Origin: Candidatus Eiseniibacteriota bacterium | GTDB taxonomy: Bacteria > Orphanbacterota > Orphanbacteria > Orphanbacterales > Orphanbacteraceae | DNA: 18,987 nucleotides | Assembly (NCBI GenBank): GCA_024276995.1 | Contig: JAJRWB010000002.1 | Coordinates: 1-18,987, forward strand | Direction: 5' to 3' | Part shown: positions 10,085 to 18,163 of the stretch, one piece after another | Position numbering within the stretch: the first letter of the stretch is position 1 | How the letters are laid out: the number at the start of each line of letters is the position of its first letter | Program-made: the position numbers and the translations under genes | Notes under the pieces: model-generated | Seen by the model: only the letters and a program-made list of their open reading frames with translations | Databases searched by the model: none | Told to the model about the DNA's origin: nothing

Positions 10085-10887
10085 GAATACTTTCTCTCAT
10101 GGCGATTCTTACCCTCGCCGCCGCGCAAGCCATGGCGGGCAGGCAGGAGCCCCTTCCCGCCGATCTCGAGGGGGTCGGGATCACCGAGCACCTCGACGGG
10201 CAGCTCCCTCTCGACGCGCCGTTCCTCGACTCGGAGGGGAAGAACGTCCGGTTGGGCGACTACTTCGACGGCGAGAACCCGGTGATTCTGAACCTCGGGT
10301 ACTACAGCTGCCCGATGCTTTGCGGGCTCGTGCTGAATTCGCTGCTCGACGGAATGAAGGGGTTGAAGTGGACGCCGGGGGAGAACTTCCGCGTGGTGAC
10401 GCTCAGCATCGACCCGTCGGAGTCGACGGCGCTCGCCCGGCTGAAGAAGAAGACGGTGATCGAAGATTTCGGCCGCCCGGAGGCCGCGGACGGATGGTGC
10501 TTCCTCACCGGCATGGAGGAGAATATCCGGCGGGTCACCGATGCGGCGGGGTTCAACTTCCGGTGGAACGACGACCGGAAGGAGTTCGCCCACGCGGCGG
10601 GCATCATGATCTGCACGCCCGACGGGAGGATGTCGCGCTACCTCTACGGCGTCGAGTATTCCCCGCGCGATCTTCGCCTCGCCCTCGTCGAGGCGGCGGA
10701 CGGGAAGATCGGCACCACCGTCGACAAGATCCTGATGTACTGTTTTCATTACGATTCATCGAAAGGGCGCTACGCCCCGGCGGCGAGAAGAATCATGAGC
10801 GCCGGCGGGGCGCTCGCCGTGCTCGTCCTCGGCGGCGCGCTTTTCATTTTCTGGCGGCAGGAAGCGAAGAGAAAGGCCGCCGCGTAG
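10081..10887 (+). CDS. SCO1/SenC-family copper chaperone, membrane-anchored
   Basis: A 268-residue protein with an N-terminal signal sequence (about 1-19), a thioredoxin-fold SCO domain and a C-terminal membrane helix (about 238-258). The copper-binding residues are visible: Cys77 and Cys81 in SCPMLCG, and His161 in EFAHAAG. SCO proteins carry copper to the CuA centre of oxidase subunit II or keep its cysteines reduced. The C-terminal anchor is common in SCO proteins encoded beside ACIII. The GTG start at 10081 overlaps the previous stop (GTGA) and follows GGAGGAGG about 9 nt upstream. An in-frame ATG at 10099 would shorten the signal peptide and is less likely. Its gene directly precedes coxB, the expected client. 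Confidence 0.93.
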   Translation: MRILSLMAILTLAAAQAMAGRQEPLPADLEGVGITEHLDGQLPLDAPFLDSEGKNVRLGDYFDGENPVILNLGYYSCPMLCGLVLNSLLDGMKGLKWTPGENFRVVTLSIDPSESTALARLKKKTVIEDFGRPEAADGWCFLTGMEENIRRVTDAAGFNFRWNDDRKEFAHAAGIMICTPDGRMSRYLYGVEYSPRDLRLALVEAADGKIGTTVDKILMYCFHYDSSKGRYAPAARRIMSAGGALAVLVLGGALFIFWRQEAKRKAAA

Positions 10888-10906
10888 CGGGGGGATCCGT
10901 TTACCG

Positions 10907-11905
10907 ATGCTGATGAACCACATCATCCCGTTCTTCCTCGCCGCCGCGGGCGACGCCGGCCTGTCGCCGGGCATGCCGGTGAGGGCGTCCACCTTCGCCA
11001 CCGGCGTCGACTGGGTCTGGGATCTCATCTTGGGGATCTCTCTCTTATTCTTCGTGCTGATCATCGGGTTGATGATCCTGTTCATCTTCCAGTACCGCGC
11101 ACGGGAGGGGCACGAGTCGGCGCCGACGCCGAGCCACAATACCCGTCTCGAGGTGATCTGGACGGTGATCCCGACGATCATCGTGGGGATCATCTTCTTC
11201 TTCGGTTTCCGGGGATACATGGACATGGCGGTGGTGCCGCGGGGAGCTTACAGTATCAATGTTCTCGCCCAGCGGTGGTCGTGGCAGTTCCAGTACCCGA
11301 ACGGTCACGTGGACAACGAACTTCACGTTCCGGTCGACCGGCCGGTGAAGCTGGTGATGACCTCCGACGATGTGATCCACGGCTTCTACGTACCCGCGTT
11401 CCGCGTGAAGCGGGACATCGTCCCGGGACGGTACAATACGACTTGGTTCGAGGCGACCGAGCCGGGAGAGTACGACATCTTCTGCGCCGAGTATTGCGGC
11501 ACCGGTCATTCGGACATGCTCTCGAAGGTGATCGTCCACAAGAAGGGCGATTTCGAAAAGTGGTTGAGCGAAGCGGCCGACCTGCTCGGCACGATGACGC
11601 CGGCGGAGGCGGGCGAGTGGCTCTACAACGCGCGGGGATGCAAGCAGTGCCACACCATCGACGGCGCCGCGCGGATCGGCCCGACCTTCAAGGGCGATTT
11701 CGGAACGGAAAGGGCGCTGAAAGACGGCTCGAAGGTGACGGTGGACGAGAACTACATCCGCCGGTCGATCCTCGATCCGCAGTCACAGATCGCCGCCGGA
11801 TTCGAACCGGTGATGCCCACATACAAAGGCCGTGTGACCGACGAGGAAATCACGATGATCATCGAATTCCTGAAATCGCTGAATCCCGAAAGCGGCGACC
11901 AGTGA
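10907..11905 (+). CDS. coxB: Cytochrome c oxidase subunit II with fused cytochrome c (caa3 type)
   Basis: A 332-residue protein: possible signal or N-terminal segment, two transmembrane helices (about 37-62 and 81-101), a CuA cupredoxin domain and a C-terminal cytochrome c domain. CuA ligands visible: His158 ([10 protein letters not shown]), Cys193, Glu195, Cys197, His201 and Met204 ([12 protein letters not shown]). The aromatic patch RWSWQFQY (123-130) is the electron entry region. Heme c is bound at CKQCH (245-249) with Met303 (PVMPTY) as likely axial ligand. The fusion defines a caa3 oxidase, which takes electrons directly from ACIII or a soluble carrier through its own heme c. ATG at 10907, with a G-rich Shine-Dalgarno region (10889-10895); a second ATG at 10913 is possible. 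Confidence 0.96.
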   Translation: MLMNHIIPFFLAAAGDAGLSPGMPVRASTFATGVDWVWDLILGISLLFFVLIIGLMILFIFQYRAREGHESAPTPSHNTRLEVIWTVIPTIIVGIIFFFGFRGYMDMAVVPRGAYSINVLAQRWSWQFQYPNGHVDNELHVPVDRPVKLVMTSDDVIHGFYVPAFRVKRDIVPGRYNTTWFEATEPGEYDIFCAEYCGTGHSDMLSKVIVHKKGDFEKWLSEAADLLGTMTPAEAGEWLYNARGCKQCHTIDGAARIGPTFKGDFGTERALKDGSKVTVDENYIRRSILDPQSQIAAGFEPVMPTYKGRVTDEEITMIIEFLKSLNPESGDQ

Positions 11906-11921
11906 GAGATTCGAGGAGAAC

Positions 11922-13586
<1,665 letters not shown>

Positions 13587-13587
13587 C

Positions 13588-14547
13588 ATGGCGCGTAAGC
13601 ATCACGCCGGCGAGGCGGTTCACACGGAGCACTCGCCCCACTTGCAGCATCACTTCGACACGCCGGTGCAGCAGTACGATTCGGCGAAAATGGGGATGTG
13701 GCTTTTTCTCGCCACCGAGGTGCTCCTCTTCTCGGGACTCTTCTGCGCGTATGCCGTCTACAGGAGCAACCACCCGGAGGTGTTCGCCTACGCGAGCCGG
13801 TTCCTCGACACGACGCTCGGCGCACTCAACACGTGCGTGCTCCTCTTCAGCAGTCTCACGGCGGCATGGGCGGTGCGCGCGGCGCAGCTCGGACAGCGGA
13901 AGCTGCTGATCGCCCTCCTTTCGATCACCCTCGTGTGCGGTTTCGGCTTCCTGGGAGTCAAGTACGTCGAGTACTCGGCGAAGTGGACGCACGGGCTTCT
14001 GTGGGGGGCGCGGTACAACCCGGCGGAACATGGGGAAGAGGGCGCGGCGGCGGAAGGCGTAGCTGGGCACGCGGCGGCGGAAGGCGGTGCAACGGCGGGC
14101 GCGGTGGAAGCGGCCCGAGATGCGACGGACGCCGATGCGAAGCGCGCCGGCGTTGAGGGGACGGCCGCCGCGGATAACGCGACAGGCGATGGGGCGCAGG
14201 CGGAAGCCGCGCCGGCACCGGCCGCGCCCGCGCAGGCGGCGATCGGCCCGCGCGGGCTGACCGAAGAGGCGGTGCTCAATCCCGATTTCGGAACCGACGA
14301 CGTCATCCATATCGAGCCCGACCCGCAGAACGTGCAGCTTTTCTTCAGCGTCTATTTCGGCATGACCGGGCTTCACGCCATCCACGTGATCGCCGGGATG
14401 ATCGTTCTCGCGTGGCTCTTGATCCGCGCGATGAAGGGGGAATTCGGCCCGCGCTACTATACCCCCGTCGATCTGGGCATCCTCTACTGGCATCTCGTCG
14501 ATTTGATTTGGATCTTCCTTTTCCCCCTTTTATACTTGATCGATTAG
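13588..14547 (+). CDS. coxC: Cytochrome c oxidase subunit III with Ala-rich loop
   Basis: A 319-residue subunit III. The N-terminal part (about 33-140, with KMGMWLFLATEVLLFSGLF) and the C-terminal part (about 250-319, with YFGMTGLHAIHVIAG and YWHLVDLIWIFLFP) match the family and give about five helices. Glu44 in ATEVLLF is the conserved acidic residue near the oxygen path. Between them (about 148-222) lies an Ala/Gly/Glu-rich low-complexity insert that most subunit III proteins lack. The subunit stabilises the catalytic core. ATG 13588 is 1 nt after coxA, with GGGGGA at 13573-13578. Confidence 0.95.
   Translation: MARKHHAGEAVHTEHSPHLQHHFDTPVQQYDSAKMGMWLFLATEVLLFSGLFCAYAVYRSNHPEVFAYASRFLDTTLGALNTCVLLFSSLTAAWAVRAAQLGQRKLLIALLSITLVCGFGFLGVKYVEYSAKWTHGLLWGARYNPAEHGEEGAAAEGVAGHAAAEGGATAGAVEAARDATDADAKRAGVEGTAAADNATGDGAQAEAAPAPAAPAQAAIGPRGLTEEAVLNPDFGTDDVIHIEPDPQNVQLFFSVYFGMTGLHAIHVIAGMIVLAWLLIRAMKGEFGPRYYTPVDLGILYWHLVDLIWIFLFPLLYLID
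14029..14253 (+). repeat. Low-complexity Ala-rich coding insert in coxC
   Basis: About 75 codons, close to half of them Ala and most of the rest Gly, Glu, Asp, Thr and Pro. The DNA is built from GCG/GCC-rich runs without a strict repeat unit. The encoded loop between two membrane parts of subunit III is probably disordered and periplasmic or cytoplasmic. The frame stays open, so it is part of the protein. Confidence 0.7.
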
Positions 14548-14560
14548 GAGGAGCTGCGCA

Positions 14561-14911
14561 GTGGCCGGACAATCGTCATCACCGAATCACCCCGATGTGG
14601 GTCACGTCGTCCCCTTGCCGATGCTCACCGGAGTATTCGCCGCGCTCATCGCGCTGACGATCCTCACCGTTCTCGCGGCGAAAGTCGATCTCGGCGGAGC
14701 GAACGTCTGGATCGCCATCTTCATCGCCGGCGTGAAAGCGACGCTGGTGGCGTCCGTTTTCATGCACCTCAAGTGGGACCGGCCGTTCAACGGGATCATC
14801 CTGATCGGGTCGCTCCTTTTCGTCGTCCTCTTCCTCGGCATCGCGCTGATGGACACGATGGAGTACCAGGTCGACATGATCCCCGGGCCCGCGCCGGCGT
14901 TTCAGCAATGA
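14561..14911 (+). CDS. coxD: Cytochrome c oxidase subunit IV (prokaryotic type)
   Basis: A 116-residue protein with three hydrophobic helices (about 22-41, 49-69 and 77-98) and the motif KATLVASVFMHLKWDRPFN (59-77), a clear mark of the prokaryotic COX IV family. It is a small accessory subunit that helps assemble or stabilise the oxidase. Starts at GTG 14561, about 8 nt after AGGAGG. Its stop overlaps the start of the next gene (ATGA), indicating coupled translation. Confidence 0.92.
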   Translation: MAGQSSSPNHPDVGHVVPLPMLTGVFAALIALTILTVLAAKVDLGGANVWIAIFIAGVKATLVASVFMHLKWDRPFNGIILIGSLLFVVLFLGIALMDTMEYQVDMIPGPAPAFQQ

Positions 14912-15516
14912 CGGCGCCGCCGGGAATCTCCGACTCCGATCCCCGCTACGACAGCCGGTACCAGTCGGCGGCGGGCGCCGGCAAGCTCGGCATGGCGATC
15001 TTCCTCGTCGTGGTGGGCGCCCTTTTCATCGTCGGTCTGATCGGCTACGTCGTTGTTCGGCTCCGCGCGCCTGAGTGGCCTCCCCCGGGGACGCCCCCCT
15101 TCTTCTACGGCCTGTGGATCAGCACCGGGATCTTGGTGACGAGCAGCGTCTTCCTCCACATGGCGTACGTCGCCGTGCGGAGCGACAACCAACCGGGCCT
15201 TCGCCGGGGCATGACCGTCGCCGCCCTTCTCGGCGTCGCCTTCCTCCTCTGCCAGGCGTGGAACTGGAGCCACATGGTCGGCGAGAGCGTCACACCGTCG
15301 GGGAACCTCTACGGATTCACATTCTTCATGCTCACCGGGCTGCACGCCCTCCACGTGCTCGGCGGCGTGATCCAGCTTTCCATCGCCGCGGCGCGCGCCC
15401 GGCGGGGGAAATACTCGAGCACGTTCTACCCCGGGGTGCTCTACAGCGCCATGTACTGGCATTTCCTCGCGGTGATCTGGATCGTTGTCTTTTCGATCCT
15501 CGCCCTCGGCGGCTGA
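14908..15516 (+). CDS. Second oxidase subunit-III-like protein
   Basis: A 202-residue membrane protein with five helices (about 26-51, 66-88, 102-123, 131-154 and 178-199). The signature of heme-copper oxidase subunit III is seen in GFTFFMLTGLHALHVLGG (positions 136-153) and in YWHFLAVIWIVVF (184-196). It differs from coxC in length and lacks the Ala-rich loop. Paired subunit III genes also occur in other ACIII-caa3 clusters; the second may form part of the oxidase or of an ACIII-oxidase supercomplex. I chose the ATG at 14908 because it overlaps the coxD stop and begins the conserved part; no Shine-Dalgarno is visible, so re-initiation is likely. Confidence 0.9.
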   Translation: MTAPPGISDSDPRYDSRYQSAAGAGKLGMAIFLVVVGALFIVGLIGYVVVRLRAPEWPPPGTPPFFYGLWISTGILVTSSVFLHMAYVAVRSDNQPGLRRGMTVAALLGVAFLLCQAWNWSHMVGESVTPSGNLYGFTFFMLTGLHALHVLGGVIQLSIAAARARRGKYSSTFYPGVLYSAMYWHFLAVIWIVVFSILALGG

Positions 15517-15519
15517 GAG

Positions 15520-15537
15520 GCGCCGGCGCCCCGGCGC
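15520..15537 (+). terminator. GC-rich hairpin at the end of the cox operon
   Basis: GCGCCGG and CCGGCGC form a perfect 7-bp stem with a CGCC loop, 3 nt after the last cox stop codon. A T-run (TTTT, 15557-15560) lies 20 nt further on, too far for a classic intrinsic terminator, so it may be an RNA 3'-end stabiliser or a partial terminator. Confidence 0.45.
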
Positions 15538-15568
15538 ATCCCGGAGCGGGCCGGCATTTTCCGTAAGA

Positions 15569-15598
15569 TTCCCGCGGCGCGGCGCACTATACTATAGT
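15569..15598 (+). promoter_or_regulatory. Possible promoter of the secreted-protein/selenothioredoxin pair
   Basis: The AT-rich island has two overlapping -10-like hexamers, TATACT (15588-15593) and TATAGT (15593-15598), including the palindrome ACTATAGT. The only -35 candidate (TTCCCG, 15569-15574, 18 bp before the second) is weak. It lies 86 nt before the next ATG. Confidence 0.35.
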
Positions 15599-15683
15599 AG
15601 ACAGATACGAAATGGCGCCGGCCGGCGCGGGCGGGACCGATGCCGCAATGCCGGGACGCCGTCCCCAGTCGTTGGAGATCGAA

Positions 15684-16607
15684 ATGAAAAGGAAGATTCG
15701 AAGAATCCCGGTCGCGCCGCTTGCGGCGGCCGTGCTTCTCTTCGCGCTCTGTCTTACCCTTCCCCTTTCCGCTTCCGCCGAAGATGCCGGCTTCGATGCG
15801 TACTGGCACGACGGCCTCGCCGAACTCGACGGTTACGACCTCACCGTCTCGCGCTACGGCGAGGAGCGGCAGGGGACGGCTGTGATGATCTATGTGACCG
15901 AGCCGTTCAGCGAGAAGAAACTTGTCAAGGTGGACGACGCGAACGCGAACCGGCGCGACACGTTCGACGCGCTCAAGCTCAACCTGGTGCGCGATTTCCA
16001 GACGGGAATCTACGACTACAACACGATGTCCTCCCTTTTCGTGCGCAGCGACGACTTTCGCCCGTCGAAGATCTCGTTCAGCAGCGCCGAATGGTGCGGT
16101 CACGTGTACGACGAGAGGATCTTCCGCCGCGGCAAGGTGGAACGGTCGCTCCGAAGCTACTTCGAAGACCGGTCGGAAGAGCGCAGAATCAGCAACCCCT
16201 CGGAGGGGATCGTCGAAGAGAACCTCTTCATCCTTCTAAGGGGGTTGCGCGGTGCTTTCTTGAAGGAAGGGGAGAGAAAATCGTTCGTCTTCCTCCCGTC
16301 GAGCTACGCCGAGCGGATCGGGGGTGCGCCGTTCGAATGGACCACCGCCGTGGTGAAGCGGGAGAAGGGATTGCGCGAGACCGAAGTTCCCGCCGGGCGG
16401 TTCGACACGATTCTCTACAAGGTGGAGATTTCCGGCGGGCGGACGGGGGAGTTCTTCGTCGACTCGAAGTACCCCCACGTCATCGTCCGGTGGACGCTGC
16501 CCCCCGACAGCTCGGGAGAGCTGACCGGCTCGACGCGCCTTCCGTACTGGAAGCTCAACGGTAACGGTGACGAGAAGTATCTCGGGGAAATCGGCCTGGG
16601 CGGCTGA
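15684..16607 (+). CDS. Secreted protein of unknown function (family often mislabelled Maf)
   Basis: A 307-residue exported protein: basic N-terminus, hydrophobic core and a likely cleavage after SASA (about residue 32). The mature part carries the blocks AYWHDGLAELDGYDL (39-53), SRYGEERQGTAVMIYVTE (56-73), NLVRDFQTGIYDYNTMSSLF (positions 100-119) and SSAEWCGHVYDE (133-144). These match, from memory, a Bacteroidetes-type secreted family that databases often call 'septum formation inhibitor Maf'; it bears no resemblance to the cytoplasmic Maf nucleotide pyrophosphatases. The real function is unknown. I placed the start at ATG 15684 because it begins the signal peptide and has GGAG (15674-15677) 6 nt upstream; the ATG at 15612 would add a tail in front of the signal. 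The next gene begins 29 nt later, so the two are probably co-transcribed. Confidence 0.82.
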   Translation: MKRKIRRIPVAPLAAAVLLFALCLTLPLSASAEDAGFDAYWHDGLAELDGYDLTVSRYGEERQGTAVMIYVTEPFSEKKLVKVDDANANRRDTFDALKLNLVRDFQTGIYDYNTMSSLFVRSDDFRPSKISFSSAEWCGHVYDERIFRRGKVERSLRSYFEDRSEERRISNPSEGIVEENLFILLRGLRGAFLKEGERKSFVFLPSSYAERIGGAPFEWTTAVVKREKGLRETEVPAGRFDTILYKVEISGGRTGEFFVDSKYPHVIVRWTLPPDSSGELTGSTRLPYWKLNGNGDEKYLGEIGLGG

Positions 16608-16636
16608 CGCCCGAGGCGCAAACGAAAGGACGGACC

Positions 16637-17845
16637 ATGAAACGATCCCGGCCACGATACGCGGCGACCGGGGCGGTGCTGGCGCTCCTCCTTGCGGCGC
16701 CGGCGCTCTTCGCCGGCCAGCCCGGCGCGGGAGGAACGTACGAGGAAGCGCTCGCCAGGGCGACCGCAAGAGGCATTCCCCTGGTGCTCGACTTCTATAC
16801 CGACTGGTGAAGCGGCTGCCAAGCATTCGCTCGTGCAGCGGAAGAAGATGAAACTCTCCAGGCGACACTGAAAAAGGTGGAGTTCCACGCGATCGACTGC
16901 GAAAAGGGCGAGGGGATCGACCTCGCGAAGCAGTTCAAGATCAAGGGGTACCCGACATACATCGTCTACACCCCCGACGGAAAAGGGAAAATCGATCACT
17001 GGCTCGGCTTCGACGACGGCCCCGGATGGTCCGCCTACGTGGAGGCCGACATCGCCGACCCGACGGTGGTTGCCGACAGGACCGCGCGGTTCGAGGCGGA
17101 GCCGACGGCGCGCGACGCGAAGGTGCTCGCCCGGGTGAGCGATGCCGAGTCGCGATACGCCGACGCCGCGAATTACTTCAGGACGGCGCAGAGGCTCGAC
17201 CCCGCCGCGGCGGACGAGCTGGCGTTTCCTCTCTTCGATACGATCCTCTCGGGACACAAGGCGGGGGCGTTCGAGCTCGCCGACGCCCTGAGCGCCGCCG
17301 ATGCGGTGATCGAAAGAGAGAACGCCGACCCCGCCGAAGCGATCTTCGTGCAGCTGATGCTCAGCGGCCTGCTCAAGGAGAGCGCCGACGCCGAGCTGAA
17401 GACGAAGTACTTAAAGGCGGCGGTTCGGCTCAGCGAAAGGAGCGACGATCCGCAGGTTCTGAAGTACCGTCCGCGGATTCTCGTCGATTACGCCCTCCAG
17501 GTCGACGGGGACAAGGAGAAGGCGCTCGGTCTCAAGCGCGACCTCCTGCCGGAAGGTTGGAAAGACGATGCCGGCGAGCTGAACGGCTTCGCGTGGTGGT
17601 GCTTCGAGAACAACATCAATCTCGCCGAGGCGGAGCAGCTCGCCCGGCGCGGCGTCGAGCTTGCCGAACCGGGCAGGCAGAAGGCGAGCATCCTCGACAC
17701 GCTCGCCGAGATCTGCAACGCCCGCGGCTTGTGCGGCGAGGCGGTGAGACTGGCAAAACTCTCCGTCGAAGAAGCGCCCGACAACAAGTATTACCAGGGC
17801 CAGGTCGAGCGCTTCGAGAAGCTCCTCCAGAAAGGCGCGAATTAG
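16637..17845 (+). CDS. Exported thioredoxin-TPR selenoprotein with in-frame TGA (UxxC)
   Basis: Read through TGA 16808-16810, the frame gives 402 residues: signal peptide (about 1-26), thioredoxin domain (about 33-135) and a helical TPR-like tail (about 145-400). The active site reads LDFYTDW-U58-S-G-C61, with the TGA exactly where relatives have the first Cys of WCxxC. The cis-proline loop is GYPTY with Pro106. The motif and signal suggest an envelope thiol-disulfide reductase whose selenolate is the attacking residue. ATG 16637 has AAAGGA 6 nt upstream. A product from the internal GTG at 16877 would lack both signal and active site and has no Shine-Dalgarno. TGA ends many neighbours normally, so the code is not reassigned. 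Selenocysteine is inferred; a nonsense mutation or sequencing error is the alternative, but one hitting this exact codon is unlikely. Confidence 0.85.
16826..16842 (+). promoter_or_regulatory. Candidate bacterial SECIS hairpin
   Basis: UUCGCU (16826-16831) pairs with AGCGGA (16837-16842), one pair being G-U, closing a 5-nt loop CGUGC. The loop starts 22 nt after the TGA and holds G then U at its second and third positions, as bacterial SECIS elements bound by SelB require G/GU in the apical loop about 16-37 nt downstream. A competing fold pairs GCUGC (16815-16819) with GCAGC (16835-16839). Codons here (CAA, GCA, GCT, CGT, GCA, GAA, GAT, ACT) depart from the GC-ending habit of the gene, as expected if the RNA is constrained. 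Confidence 0.55.
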
Positions 17846-17854
17846 GCGGGAAGA

Positions 17855-17943
17855 GGCCAAGCAAAGGCCGGCGTTCGCGTTCGCCGTGTCCGCAGCAGGC
17901 CTGCGGGCTTCCAGCAGCAGGATCGTGGCCGGCCTTGATTGCC
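17855..17943. repeat. Long imperfect inverted repeat with an inner hairpin
   Basis: The arm at 17855-17872 (GGCCAAGCAAAGGCCGGC) is matched by an imperfect reverse complement at 17928-17943 (GCCGGCCTTGATTGCC). Inside, CCGCAG (17890-17895) and CTGCGG (17901-17906) form a perfect 6-bp stem around CAGGC. The whole could fold into a branched structure of about 90 nt just after the selenoprotein gene. I do not find attC core sites (RYYYAAC/GTTRRRY) at its ends, so it is not called an attC. Confidence 0.45.
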
Positions 17944-17967
17944 TCCCAGGATGATGAAGTGCTTATG

Positions 17968-17990
17968 GGGCGGGGGCGGTTCCCCCGTCC
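17968..17990. repeat. GC-rich perfect hairpin
   Basis: A 9-bp stem with one G-T pair (GGGCGGGGG against CCCCCGTCC) around a CGGTT loop. No T-run follows, so it is not a standard terminator by itself. It is the second of several inverted repeats between the selenoprotein gene and the integrase. Confidence 0.4.
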
Positions 17991-18011
17991 TGCTTCGTTC
18001 GAGGCGGGTGG

Positions 18012-18038
18012 CGCTTCGGTGAACCGAAGGCGAGTTTT
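18012..18038 (+). terminator. Probable Rho-independent terminator
   Basis: CGCTTCGG pairs with CCGAAGGCG (one bulged G) around a TGAA loop, followed 2 nt later by TTTT (18035-18038) and a C-run. It lies 167 nt after the selenoprotein stop and just before the integrase promoter candidate, a fitting place to end the upstream transcript. Confidence 0.55.
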
Positions 18039-18059
18039 CCCCCATTCTCCCGGTTTCCC

Positions 18060-18089
18060 TTGACCGATCAAAATCCAATGCCGTAGGAT
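18060..18089 (+). promoter_or_regulatory. Probable promoter of the integrase gene
   Basis: TTGACC (18060-18065) and TAGGAT (18084-18089) are 18 bp apart in a locally AT-rich stretch, directly after the terminator and 75 bp before the TTG start. No LexA-type box (CTGT-N8-ACAG), which controls some integron integrases, is seen. Confidence 0.5.
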
Positions 18090-18108
18090 TACGATCCGCG
18101 GATGAACC

Positions 18109-18126
18109 CCGGCGAATCTTCGCCGG
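18109..18126 (+). other. Hairpin in the integrase leader
   Basis: CCGGCGAA and TTCGCCGG are perfect reverse complements 2 nt apart, giving a stem of about 7 bp with an ATCT loop. It lies between the promoter candidate and the start codon, so it could affect integrase translation or be a recombinase binding element. Confidence 0.45.
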
Positions 18127-18163
18127 CACACCCGCCGCCGACCCTGCCAACCGGAGTTTCATC

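Noticed and set aside
16808-16810. TGA as evidence for a reassigned genetic code (TGA = Trp or Gly)
   Set aside because: TGA is the natural terminator of many complete genes in the window (for example actB, actE, coxA and coxD), so the code is standard and the read-through must be site-specific.
16637-17845. Selenothioredoxin gene as a pseudogene
   Set aside because: There is no frameshift or second stop, the codon bias is intact on both sides, the Shine-Dalgarno and signal peptide are intact, and the single stop falls on the catalytic position.
17855-17943. attC site of an integron cassette
   Set aside because: The inverted repeat has a suitable size, but the required RYYYAAC and GTTRRRY core sites are not at its ends, and no cassette gene lies between it and the integrase.
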